NCBI RefSeq assembly: GCF_001562015.1
Contig: NZ_LASA01000118.1
Location: forward strand, 29,048-93,047
Length of the DNA stretch: 64,000 nucleotides
From: Endozoicomonas arenosclerae
GTDB taxonomy: Bacteria > Pseudomonadota > Gammaproteobacteria > Pseudomonadales > Endozoicomonadaceae
Direction: 5' to 3'
Shown: one piece after another, positions 28,341 through 36,803 of the stretch
Numbering within the stretch: position 1 is the stretch's first letter
Layout: every line of letters starts with the position of its first letter
Made by a program: the position numbers and the translations under genes
The notes under the pieces: model-generated
Told to the model about the DNA's origin: nothing
Seen by the model: only the letters and a program-made list of their open reading frames with translations
Databases searched by the model: none

Positions 28341-31115
28341 ATGCCATCGGTAAACAATGACCAGTCGGCAAGACAAAGGAATAAAGCACGGTTCAAACCA
28401 GCAGTGTTGGCTATGGCCATTGCATCAGTCTGTGCAGCCACCTCTGTGCAGGCCGACGGTCGACTGGAAGGAAGTTACAAGGTTGAGGCCAGCAACATTG
28501 GTTTGCAGGGAGCCCTGGTTCGTATTGAGGAACTGAACCTTGAAACCACTACGGCAAGGGACGGCAGCTTCGAGTTTCCACCGGTAAAGGCAGGTACTTA
28601 CACACTGACTGTGAACTACCTGGGTGCTGAAACCCAAAGCAGAAAAGTGGTGGTGACGGACAATCAGCTGAACACAGAATCTTTTGTTCTGGCTTCTTCC
28701 GATAAGACGGAAGAGGTACTGGTTATTGGACATGCTTCTAACATCAACCGGGCCCTGAACCGTCAACGTGCAGCCGATAACATTGTTTCTGTCGTCAATG
28801 CCGACGCCATTGGGCAACTGCCTGATGCCAATGCTGCGGAATCCTTGCGTCGAATCCCGGGTGTATCGGTTGAGCTGGATCAGGGTGAAGGTCGAAAAGT
28901 CAGTATAAGGGGACTGTCGCCTGATTTGAACTCTGTCACCATTAATGGTGCAACCGTGCCTTCTCCTGATAAAGGTGATCGTTCCGTCAATCTTGATGTA
29001 GTGTCTTCAGATCTTCTGGAATCCCTGGAAGTGACTAAAAGTATTACACCGGATATGGACGCCGACTCCATTGGGGGCAGCGTTAATATCAAGAGTCTGT
29101 CGGCTTATGACCGAGATGGCTTTTTCTACAAGCTGAATGCTGAAGGTTCAAAAGACGATAATACCGGTGACACCAGCCCCAAGTTGGCAGGCACGGTGAG
29201 TGATATCTTCAGTGTGGGTGATGGCACAGACAACCTGGGTGTGGCGGCGGGAATCAGCTGGCAGAAGCGCAAGTTTGGCTCGGATAATGTTGAAACCGGT
29301 GGCAAGTGGGCCTTTGAAGACGATGGCACTGCCAAACTGGAAGAGGTTGAACTCAGAGATTATCAGATTACCCGTGAGCGTCTGGGGGCGACTCTGAACT
29401 TTGATTACAAGCTGAATCGTGACAATGAGCTGTATCTGCGCACTCTTTACAGTGAGTTTAAAGACACTGAGCTAAGAAACTCTGTGACCGCTGAATTTGA
29501 TAGCCCTGTGTCAGCGGGGGAAACGGGTGAAATTAAAGAACCCAAGCGAGAGCTGAAAGATCGGGAAGAGATTCAGAAAATAGTATCTACCGTGCTGGGG
29601 GGAACCAGCAGGAACGATGCCTGGACCATCGATTACAGTGTCAGCTATAGCCATGCTGAAGAGAAAAAGCCTGACGCTACGGAATCCGCTTTTGAATCCT
29701 CATCCAATTTTGAGGGCCGTTTCAATGACACCAAGAAGCCGAAGATTACAGCGGTAGACGGCTTCTATCAGGCGTCCAATTATGAACTCAAGGAAGTAGA
29801 AGTCTCTGATTCAAAAACCACCGACAAACTCTATAACTTCAAACTGGATATCACCCGTGATTTTGACTGGAATGATAATCCGGCCATGGTTAAGTTTGGC
29901 GGTAAAATCAGTCGTCGGGATAAAGACGCCGATGAAGATGTTTTAAAGTATGAAGATTTTCCCAATCCTGGAATGGCCAGTTTTGTAAAAGGAAATGTGG
30001 ATTATTCTCTGGGCCGGTTTGGGCCTGAAATTAATCCATCAGCCGTCAGATCGGCATTGGGAAGTGCTCAAGAGAAGGAAGAAGATAAGGAAAAATCAGT
30101 TATTGAGGACTACACCATGCAGGAAGACATCAATGCTGCCTATCTGATGGGAAGGGTTGATGTTGAGAAGTGGCGTTTCCTTACCGGTGTCCGTTATGAA
30201 GGCACAGATTTTACGGCTGAAGGATACCAGTTTGATAAGGAGCCTGATGAAATCGCTACTAAGCGGAAAGTCAGTAAGGATTATGATCACTGGTTGCCAG
30301 CTCTTCATGCACGGTACCGCATTAATGACAATACTCTGGTCAGAGCGGCCTGGACGCACTCTGTTGTCAGACCCACATTTGAACAGGCTCGTCCGGGTGT
30401 TTTGATTGATGAGGACAAGGCTGAGCTGGGTAATCCTGATCTGAAGCCTGTTGAGTCCAGTAACCTGGATCTGGGTATTGAGCATTACATGGGCAGAGCC
30501 GGGGTTATTTCCGCCTTTGTCTTCTACAAGGATCTGGAAAACTTTATCTACAGTACTGATGTGGCTGGGACGCCGGGCAGGTATGAGAGCTTTGATGAAG
30601 CCAAGATAGCCCTCAATGGCGACAGTGGTCATGTCTATGGACTTGAGCTGGCTTACTCCAAACAGTTCTCCGAATTACCTTATCCATTTAATGGTTTGCT
30701 GATCAATGCCAATGCCACCTTTGCAGACTCAAAAGCAGAAGTTGAAGGTGCTAAGGATAACAAGCTGGTGAAAAGGGACATTGCTCTACCAGGCCAGTCT
30801 GATGTCACAGCAAACCTTGTTTTGGGTTATGAACTGGACCGTCTGAGCCTGAGGTTATCCACCAACTATAAATCCAGTTACCTTGATGAAGTGACCAGGG
30901 TGTCTGACAAGCGTTTTGATCTGTATGTCGATGACTACACCCAGATGGACTTTACAGCTAGTTATCAGTTAACCGACGAACTGAATGTTTTCTTCCAGGC
31001 AGTCAATCTGACCGATGAAGCTTTTTACAAGTACACCGGTAAGGAAAAGTACAACGCCCAGTATGAAGAATACGGTACTGCCTGGAAGCTGGGTGTGACT
31101 CTGAGCAACTTCTAA
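28341..31115 (+). CDS. TonB-dependent outer-membrane receptor (phytase-linked)
   Basis: A 924-residue outer-membrane receptor. A signal peptide ends near residue 38 (VQADG). Residues 40-120 form a carboxypeptidase-regulatory-like domain. A probable TonB box (EEVLVIGH, about 129-136) is followed by the plug with IGQLPDANAAESLRRIPGV. The rest is the beta barrel, ending in the typical terminal phenylalanine (KLGVTLSNF). AGGGGA lies 6 bases before the ATG. It is followed 74 bases later by the phytase gene; such pairing is known for beta-propeller phytases, so uptake of phytate or its lower inositol phosphates is the likely role (inferred). Confidence 0.93.
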   Translation: MPSVNNDQSARQRNKARFKPAVLAMAIASVCAATSVQADGRLEGSYKVEASNIGLQGALVRIEELNLETTTARDGSFEFPPVKAGTYTLTVNYLGAETQSRKVVVTDNQLNTESFVLASSDKTEEVLVIGHASNINRALNRQRAADNIVSVVNADAIGQLPDANAAESLRRIPGVSVELDQGEGRKVSIRGLSPDLNSVTINGATVPSPDKGDRSVNLDVVSSDLLESLEVTKSITPDMDADSIGGSVNIKSLSAYDRDGFFYKLNAEGSKDDNTGDTSPKLAGTVSDIFSVGDGTDNLGVAAGISWQKRKFGSDNVETGGKWAFEDDGTAKLEEVELRDYQITRERLGATLNFDYKLNRDNELYLRTLYSEFKDTELRNSVTAEFDSPVSAGETGEIKEPKRELKDREEIQKIVSTVLGGTSRNDAWTIDYSVSYSHAEEKKPDATESAFESSSNFEGRFNDTKKPKITAVDGFYQASNYELKEVEVSDSKTTDKLYNFKLDITRDFDWNDNPAMVKFGGKISRRDKDADEDVLKYEDFPNPGMASFVKGNVDYSLGRFGPEINPSAVRSALGSAQEKEEDKEKSVIEDYTMQEDINAAYLMGRVDVEKWRFLTGVRYEGTDFTAEGYQFDKEPDEIATKRKVSKDYDHWLPALHARYRINDNTLVRAAWTHSVVRPTFEQARPGVLIDEDKAELGNPDLKPVESSNLDLGIEHYMGRAGVISAFVFYKDLENFIYSTDVAGTPGRYESFDEAKIALNGDSGHVYGLELAYSKQFSELPYPFNGLLINANATFADSKAEVEGAKDNKLVKRDIALPGQSDVTANLVLGYELDRLSLRLSTNYKSSYLDEVTRVSDKRFDLYVDDYTQMDFTASYQLTDELNVFFQAVNLTDEAFYKYTGKEKYNAQYEEYGTAWKLGVTLSNF

Positions 31116-31189
31116 CTGAGCAGAATATAGAAGAGAGGGCGCGAGAGCGTTCCTCTCCATGACAAGAAACAGCCAAACGCTGAAACAAT

Positions 31190-33148
31190 TTGATGATGAT
31201 AAAAACGACAATAAAACAGTTATCTCTCACAGTCAGTCTTGCCGCCATGATAGCTGCAATCACTGGTTGTAACAGTGAGCCTGAATTACAGACCCGTGCC
31301 ATACAGAATACTGAAGGTCTATCGGGTGAAACTATCATACCCCTCTTTAATGAGAGTGCTCATGAAGGTCAATCTCTCTGGTTGGCTACCAGTGAGAATG
31401 AAGGGCTGCTGTTGCTGGATGATGAAGGCAAGGTTCGTAGCCAGATCAAGGGCAGTAATGAACTGCTGGATATAAGACAAAGTGTGACTATTAAAGGCGA
31501 GCCGGTTTTACTGGCTGCCAGTGTGAACAAGGAATCCAACCGTCCGTTGCTGGTGGCAGTGGATACAAAAGAAGGTTCTCTGAAAACTCTGGCGAGTCTG
31601 CCGTCTCCGTCGTTTGATATCGATGGTATCTGCCTTTATCGCGACAATCAGGAGCATGTCTATCTGTTTATGCTCAATGGCAGAGGTGCAGGGCAACAAT
31701 GGCTGGTGGTTGATGGTGCGACTCAACAGACAGTCTCCCGCGAAGTTCGTGAACTGGCTCTGCCACCTCTGAGCAGCTATTGCAGTGTGGATGATTCTAC
31801 CCATGCGCTCTATATCTCAGAAGAAGAGGTTGGGGTGTGGAAATACGGAGCCCATCCTGAAGCCGCTCCCGGTCGTCAGGTGATTCAGTTAGTGCAACCT
31901 CATGGCTCCTCAGCAGAGAATGTTGCAGGGCTTTCTGCTTTCCCCGGTGGTGTTATGGTGGTTGATCCTGACACAGCCACTATCAGTGGTTACAAAGTGG
32001 ACGGTGAATCCGTTGAAGAAGCCTTTGCCTTCAAAGTGGCAGGTGCTGAGGCTCCGGAATCCGTCAGTGTCGCCAGAGATTCAGATTCAACCTTACGGGT
32101 AGGACTTTTTGATGATGAAGCTGATCAATACCTGGCCGCCGACGTGGACTGGAAAAAGTCCGATGCAGCGGCAGACGGTGAGTTTCTGACCATTCTACCT
32201 GAAGTTCAGACGCCACCCATGGGGCGCTTTGGTGATGTGGCGGACGATCCTGCTATCTGGGTCAATCCTGACGATGCTCATCAGAGTCTTGTATTGGGCA
32301 CCAATAAAAAGCAGGGCTTATTTGTTTATGACATGCAGGGTAAAGAGTTGCAGTCATTTACAACAGGCCGTTTGAACAATGTTGATGTGCGTTACGACTT
32401 TTCTCTGGGGAGAAAAACAGTTGATGTGGCAACTGCCAGTAACCGAACAGATAACAGCATTGCGGTTTACAGTATTGATCGTGAATCGGGCCGTCTGACT
32501 GAATCGGGCAAGGTGAAAACTGATCTGTCGGAGATTTATGGTCTCTGCATGTATCAGCCAGAGCCCGGTCGCATTGATGTGTTTGTGAATGATAAAGACG
32601 GCACTTATCAACAATACCGACTCAAGGCCCGGGGCATGAGCATTGCCGGGACAAAGGTGCGCACCTTCAAGGTGGACAGTCAGCCGGAAGGTTGTGTAGC
32701 CAACGAAGCTACAGAGCAACTGTTTGTGGGTGAAGAAGGGGCTGGTGTATGGGTGATTGGTGCCAATGAAGACGATGGCGTCAAGCTGGAGACCGTTGCC
32801 AAAATTGGCGGTGCTTTGGTAGATGATGTTGAAGGTATGGCTGTTTATGCCCAGGAAGATCACTCCTACCTGGTGGTTTCCAGCCAGGGTAACGACAGTT
32901 ATGCCATCTTTGATACTGAGAAGCCTTATGCCTACAGAGGGTCTTTCCGCGTTGGATTGAATGCTGCCAAAGGTATAGATGGAGCCTCTGAAACCGATGG
33001 TTTGGATGTCAGCAGTGCTAATTTTGGCGGTGTTTTCTCAGAAGGTATGCTAGTAGTTCAGGATGGACGTAACCAGATGCCTTCCAGCCCCCAGAACTTT
33101 AAATACATTCCCTGGAAGTCTATTCAGTCGGCATTGAAACTGGATTAA
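31190..33148 (+). CDS. Beta-propeller phytase lipoprotein, two propeller domains
   Basis: A 652-residue enzyme that removes phosphate from inositol hexakisphosphate. The N-terminus is a lipoprotein signal with lipobox AITGC (Cys27). The C-terminal half (about 345-650) is a full beta-propeller phytase: DVADDPAIWVNP, ATASNRTDNSIAVY, IYGLCMY, EGCVANE, LFVGEEGAGVWV, VEGMAVY. The N-terminal half is a diverged second propeller: IDGICLYRD parallels IYGLCMYQ, and LYISEEEVGVWKYG parallels LFVGEEGAGVWVIG. It lacks the DDPAIW opening. Dual-domain phytases with an incomplete N-terminal propeller are known. It is probably anchored at the outer membrane beside its TonB receptor and induced by phosphate starvation. 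Confidence 0.93.
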   Translation: MMMIKTTIKQLSLTVSLAAMIAAITGCNSEPELQTRAIQNTEGLSGETIIPLFNESAHEGQSLWLATSENEGLLLLDDEGKVRSQIKGSNELLDIRQSVTIKGEPVLLAASVNKESNRPLLVAVDTKEGSLKTLASLPSPSFDIDGICLYRDNQEHVYLFMLNGRGAGQQWLVVDGATQQTVSREVRELALPPLSSYCSVDDSTHALYISEEEVGVWKYGAHPEAAPGRQVIQLVQPHGSSAENVAGLSAFPGGVMVVDPDTATISGYKVDGESVEEAFAFKVAGAEAPESVSVARDSDSTLRVGLFDDEADQYLAADVDWKKSDAAADGEFLTILPEVQTPPMGRFGDVADDPAIWVNPDDAHQSLVLGTNKKQGLFVYDMQGKELQSFTTGRLNNVDVRYDFSLGRKTVDVATASNRTDNSIAVYSIDRESGRLTESGKVKTDLSEIYGLCMYQPEPGRIDVFVNDKDGTYQQYRLKARGMSIAGTKVRTFKVDSQPEGCVANEATEQLFVGEEGAGVWVIGANEDDGVKLETVAKIGGALVDDVEGMAVYAQEDHSYLVVSSQGNDSYAIFDTEKPYAYRGSFRVGLNAAKGIDGASETDGLDVSSANFGGVFSEGMLVVQDGRNQMPSSPQNFKYIPWKSIQSALKLD

Positions 33149-33319
33149 AACCATCTGTAACCCCACCTAATTGCCGGGCAGGCTGACATAGGTTTGCCCG
33201 GCATTCATGTTTTCCCGGTTGGACCTGTTCAAAGCGTACTTCCAGCTGTCTGGAGTCAGCAAAAATAAAAATATGAACTAATATTTTCAAACCACTGGCA
33301 CTAAGAAAGGTTTGTTCAC

Positions 33320-34078
33320 GTGAAGAGAGTATTGGTGTTTGTTGCTCTGTTTTTGATGGGGGCCTCGGTAGTCAAGGCAGAATCCATTGGAGCTCAAGGA
33401 AATACTACCCGAACGAATGTCAAAGTGGGGTCAATGCCCTGCAGTGGTGTATTAGGTACACATATGGGGGCTGAGGCTTATTTTGTCGGGCTGGTTCCTT
33501 ATAAAGGCACGGTACTTTTTGGATCGTTGGATAATGGGGGGCTTGAACCTGATGACAGGAGTACACTCAAGCTCAGCAGCGGAACCTTGAGTGCATTCAG
33601 TTTCTGGACAGAAGGTGGTGTTGTCAGAGCCTCAGAGTTTGATGAGACAAAGTATTCGCTGAAGGTCGGCAGCTGTACAGGCAATCAAGCCGTGAATACC
33701 TCTTCGATGTTGTTGACCCAATGGGTCAGCTCTGACCAAAAAACGAAAGTTCAGCTCAATGGTGGCAGTTTTCAGGATGATGTATTTAACCACTGTTTTG
33801 TGAGCACTTATGGCAATCCACCCAATGATTCTGTTGCATTCTTTTGTGCTTTTACAAAGCCTCCGCTAGTCGAAGAGAATCAAATGATTCCTGACTCAGT
33901 ACAAACAAGCAGCACGATCATTCTTGAACAGTTGAGTGACACCAGGCTATTTGAAAAGGTGTGTCGATCAGCGGGAGAGCAGGATAAGGGCCTGGCTTTT
34001 GACAGTTGTGTCAGCAGTTTCAAAAAACAGTTGAGTTTAATTGAACAGTATCAGGATCAAGCTGACTCAATAGAGTAA
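33320..34078 (+). CDS. Exported protein of unknown function (252 residues)
   Basis: I do not recognise a family. A GTG start with AAGAAAGG 9 bases upstream gives a clean signal peptide (ASVVKA, cut near residue 20). The mature protein has about eight cysteines, including CSG, CTGN, NHCFV, FFCAF, VCRS and DSCVSSF, which suggests disulphides in the periplasm or outside. The first two thirds look beta-rich. The last 60 residues look helical (KKQLSLIEQYQDQADSIE). It lies 170 bases after the phytase and may be a separate unit. Confidence 0.7.
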   Translation: MKRVLVFVALFLMGASVVKAESIGAQGNTTRTNVKVGSMPCSGVLGTHMGAEAYFVGLVPYKGTVLFGSLDNGGLEPDDRSTLKLSSGTLSAFSFWTEGGVVRASEFDETKYSLKVGSCTGNQAVNTSSMLLTQWVSSDQKTKVQLNGGSFQDDVFNHCFVSTYGNPPNDSVAFFCAFTKPPLVEENQMIPDSVQTSSTIILEQLSDTRLFEKVCRSAGEQDKGLAFDSCVSSFKKQLSLIEQYQDQADSIE

Positions 34079-34115
34079 TTGTAAAGAGGGCTCAGGGAAG
34101 AGCCCTTGGAAACCA

Positions 34116-34517
34116 TTATCGGACCATGCCAATAAATTGCAGAACCGAACCATTGGGATGGTGGATGTATTGAAGCCCGGTGAAGCCTTGAGTCTGGAAG
34201 GTGTTTTGCAGCCGGTTCACCATCGGGTAGCGCATCTTGGTTAAGAGTTTGCCAGACAGTTTGTCAAAAAACAGAATATCCAGCCCCTGCATCCCCTGTT
34301 GAATTGCCACCTTGAAAGCCGGGAATTCATTCAGTTCCATAGGACGCCCTCTGGAAGCTGGGTTCCCCAGCGTCACTGGCAGTGTCACGGCATAGCCTTT
34401 GGAATCAGGATTTTTTTGAAAATAAAAATTCAGGGCCGCCTCCTGGGCTCTGGCCTGAGTCAGTGGCGAAATGAGCAGGACGCAAAGGCTGGCCAGCACC
34501 AGGGTGATCCTTTTCAT
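34116..34517 (-). CDS. Small exported protein of unknown function
   Basis: Of the two ATGs, the one at 34517 has AAAGGA 6-7 bases upstream and is chosen, giving 133 residues. The signal peptide ends near TQARA. The mature part (about 108 residues) has no cysteine and looks like an alpha/beta fold (LDILFFDKLSGKLLTKMRYP). I do not recognise the family. It converges on the preceding exported-protein gene with a 37-base gap. Confidence 0.65.
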   Translation of the reverse strand: MKRITLVLASLCVLLISPLTQARAQEAALNFYFQKNPDSKGYAVTLPVTLGNPASRGRPMELNEFPAFKVAIQQGMQGLDILFFDKLSGKLLTKMRYPMVNRLQNTFQTQGFTGLQYIHHPNGSVLQFIGMVR

Positions 34518-34664
34518 TGTGATTCCTTTCATTAGAGTCTCTGCAATTATTTCTCGACAGTCCGGTTAAAAACATAAGTTTGGCTGTGTTTCCTACCTAG
34601 CTGAATGGGCATAACTGCATGGGTTTTGCCCGTGATTCCACGATATTGAATGATGGTGTACTGC

Positions 34665-34684
34665 TGTACTGTTACGGCAGTACA
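34665..34684 (+). promoter_or_regulatory. trp operator (TrpR binding site)
   Basis: TGTACTGTTACGGCAGTACA is a perfect 7+7 dyad in a 20-bp frame. It closely matches known E. coli TrpR operators, where GTACT and AGTAC half-sites stand in the same positions. An overlapping third half-site (TGTACT at 34657) resembles the tandem arrangement of the mtr operator. It lies 25 bases before trpR, so it should make the trpR-permease operon autoregulated. Confidence 0.78.
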
Positions 34685-34708
34685 TTTTCAAGGTAGTCAT
34701 GCACAACG

Positions 34709-34984
34709 ATGTCAGCGAAATCATGGTCAGAAGTATTGGATCTGATTCAGAGTCAGCCGGACAGGAAGGCTCTGGACAGAGTTATGGAAGTGCTTCTGAC
34801 TCCCGAAGAGCAGGAAGCAGTGGCTTCCAGACTGGCCATAATGAGAGCGTTACTGAATGGGGAAGCTTCACAGCGTGAGATTGCTGCACGTTTTGGGGTC
34901 AGTATTGCCAAGGTCACTCGTTGTTCAAATTACCTGAAAAGATTAGATCAACAGGAAAAGCAGATCTTAGAAGCCGATATATGA
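34709..34984 (+). CDS. trpR: Trp operon repressor
   Basis: A 91-residue, all-helical repressor that binds operator DNA when charged with L-tryptophan. The TrpR signature LLTPEEQEAVASRLAIMRAL is followed by GEASQREIAARFGVSIAKVT, the helix-turn-helix, and RCSNYLKRLD. The E. coli protein is about 108 residues, so this one has a shorter N-terminal arm. An in-frame stop at 34694 rules out a longer form. It overlaps the permease gene by the sequence ATGA, so the two are translationally coupled. Confidence 0.92.
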   Translation: MSAKSWSEVLDLIQSQPDRKALDRVMEVLLTPEEQEAVASRLAIMRALLNGEASQREIAARFGVSIAKVTRCSNYLKRLDQQEKQILEADI

Positions 34985-36246
34985 GTGAAGCAGTCATAGG
35001 AAGTCTTCCGGCAGAAAAGCCGGAACAGGAAGGCAGTATCCTGGGGGGGACCGTCATCGTGGCAGGGACCGCCATCGGTGCCGGCATGTTTTCATTGCCC
35101 ATTGCAACCAGTGGTATGTGGTTTGGGTATTCAGTGGCCTTGATGCTGATTACCTGGTATTGCATGTACAGTTCGGCTTTGTACCTGTTGGAAACCAATC
35201 TTCGCTTTCCTCGGGGAGCCAGCTTTGACACCATGGCACAGGCTACTTTGGGCAGTGCCGGCCGGATCGTGAATGGTGCTTCTGTGGCGTTTCTCTGCTA
35301 CATCCTGACCTATGCCTACATATCCGGTGGCAGTTCAATTATTACCTACAGTCTTCAGTCCGTTGCGGGTATCAGCCTGACAGCAGGCAAGGCCAGTCTG
35401 ATTTTTGCTGTGGTGCTTGCCGTGATCGTGGTGGCTGGAACCCGTGCGGTGGACAGAGTCACAACGGCTTTACTGGGTGGCATGATCATCACTTTCCTGA
35501 CGTCCACCGGTGGACTGGTCAGCGAAGCCCAATCGGTAAAACTCTTTCCAGGTCTGAATCTGGCTGAAACTGTGCCTTATTCACTGGTGGCTCTGAGTTT
35601 TCTGGCAGTCAGCTTTGGTATGCAAACCGCGGTTCCCAGCCTGACGAAGTATTATAATCGTGATGGCTCACGGGTTCGCAATGCTTTGCTTTGGGGGTCT
35701 CTGCTGACTCTGGGCATTTATGTGATTTGGCAGATCGCCATTTTCGGAAATATTGATCGAAGTGAGTTCCCGGCCATTATTGCTGCCGGAGGCAATATCG
35801 GAAACATCATGGGCGCTTTGGCGGATACGGGACTGGATTTGAAAGTGTCCTCACTGCTGCAGCTCTTTTCCAATATGGCTGTGGCCAGTTCATTCCTGGG
35901 TGTAGCCTTATGTCTTTATGACTATATTTCTGATCTGTTTGGTTTTGACGACAGTTTCTCTGGACGACTAAAAACCGCAACCATCACTTTTGTGCCACCC
36001 ACACTGCTGGGGGTGCTGCTACCCAATGGTTTCATCACTGCGATTGGTTTTGCGGGGCTGGTCATGGTGATCTTCTGTGTGCTGTCACCGGTATTAATGG
36101 CCTGGATTGGACGTCAGAAGTCGAATAAAGGCTATCAGGTACCAGGCGGCATGCCTCGTATGGTGCTGGTATTTGCTTTCGGGGTACTGGCCATGACACT
36201 GGCAGGAATGGATGCTTTTGGGTTGTTACTGGCTTTCGGTAAATAA
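34981..36246 (+). CDS. Aromatic amino acid permease (Mtr/TnaB/TyrP family)
   Basis: An inner-membrane importer of 421 residues with about eleven membrane helices, probably carrying tryptophan. The start is the ATG at 34981 inside the trpR stop (ATGA); the longer frame from 34921 would lie within trpR. The family opening GGTVIVAGTAIGAGMFSLPI is clear. Later motifs include LCLYDYISDLFGF and GFITAIGFAGLVMVIFCVLSP. Being cotranscribed with trpR behind a trp operator strongly suggests tryptophan rather than tyrosine as substrate. In E. coli mtr is also TrpR-controlled, but it is not linked to trpR. Confidence 0.92.
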   Translation: MSEAVIGSLPAEKPEQEGSILGGTVIVAGTAIGAGMFSLPIATSGMWFGYSVALMLITWYCMYSSALYLLETNLRFPRGASFDTMAQATLGSAGRIVNGASVAFLCYILTYAYISGGSSIITYSLQSVAGISLTAGKASLIFAVVLAVIVVAGTRAVDRVTTALLGGMIITFLTSTGGLVSEAQSVKLFPGLNLAETVPYSLVALSFLAVSFGMQTAVPSLTKYYNRDGSRVRNALLWGSLLTLGIYVIWQIAIFGNIDRSEFPAIIAAGGNIGNIMGALADTGLDLKVSSLLQLFSNMAVASSFLGVALCLYDYISDLFGFDDSFSGRLKTATITFVPPTLLGVLLPNGFITAIGFAGLVMVIFCVLSPVLMAWIGRQKSNKGYQVPGGMPRMVLVFAFGVLAMTLAGMDAFGLLLAFGK

Positions 36247-36277
36247 GTTGAATGTTGACGGTCGATGGTTAATAAAA

Positions 36278-36304
36278 AAGAGCAGGCTTTGAGCCTGCTC
36301 TTTT
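36278..36304. terminator. Bidirectional terminator
   Basis: AAGAGCAGGCT (36279-36289) pairs with AGCCTGCTCTT (36292-36302) across a 2-3-nt loop and is flanked by an A-run before and a T-run after. It can end the plus-strand permease transcript and the minus-strand holin-like gene. Confidence 0.85.
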
Positions 36305-36308
36305 GCTG

Positions 36309-36662
36309 TTACAGGATGACCACACCCGGGATCAGGAAGAAAAGCATAGCGTTCACAATAGAGAGCACGATGCTCATGATCACCGCCCACCAGAAACCGT
36401 CAATTTTGAAGCTGTCCATAAAGTAATCCACAATCATCAGCATCAGGGCGTTCAGAACCAGAGTGAACAGACCCAGGGTGAGAATGGTGATGGGCAGAGT
36501 CAGGAAAAACAGAATCGGTTTGACGAAGGTGTTGACCACCGCCAATAGTATGGATACCAGAACGGCACTGCCGTAGCTTTTGATTTCAACACCCTTGAGG
36601 ATTCTGGCGGTAATGAAAACAGCCAGACCATTGATCAGGAAGTACAAAATCAGGCTCAGCAT
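36309..36662 (-). CDS. Phage-holin-like 4-TM membrane protein (PF04020 type)
   Basis: A 117-residue protein with four hydrophobic helices, of the widespread family named after mycobacterial phage holin superfamily IV but usually chromosomal and of unknown role. The ATG at 36662 has GGAG 8 bases upstream and gives the usual family length; the frame upstream to 36749 is not needed. The pattern ILYFLINGLAVFITARILKG, then VNTFVKPILFFLTLPITILT, is characteristic. No prophage genes surround it. Confidence 0.85.
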   Translation of the reverse strand: MLSLILYFLINGLAVFITARILKGVEIKSYGSAVLVSILLAVVNTFVKPILFFLTLPITILTLGLFTLVLNALMLMIVDYFMDSFKIDGFWWAVIMSIVLSIVNAMLFFLIPGVVIL

Positions 36663-36803
36663 GGCAGATAGTCTCCAGAGGGTATTGGGTGCCTTTTGCA
36701 CATTACACCATACTACATCTTTTCCTGTCAGGAGTGCTTGTTCCTTCAAGCCTTGTATTGTTTAACCGATTAATCTGGTGATGACGCCAGGAAAAGTTAT
36801 TCC

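Noticed and set aside
36309..36662. Prophage suggested by holin-like protein
   Set aside because: The family is mostly chromosomal and no other phage gene is nearby.
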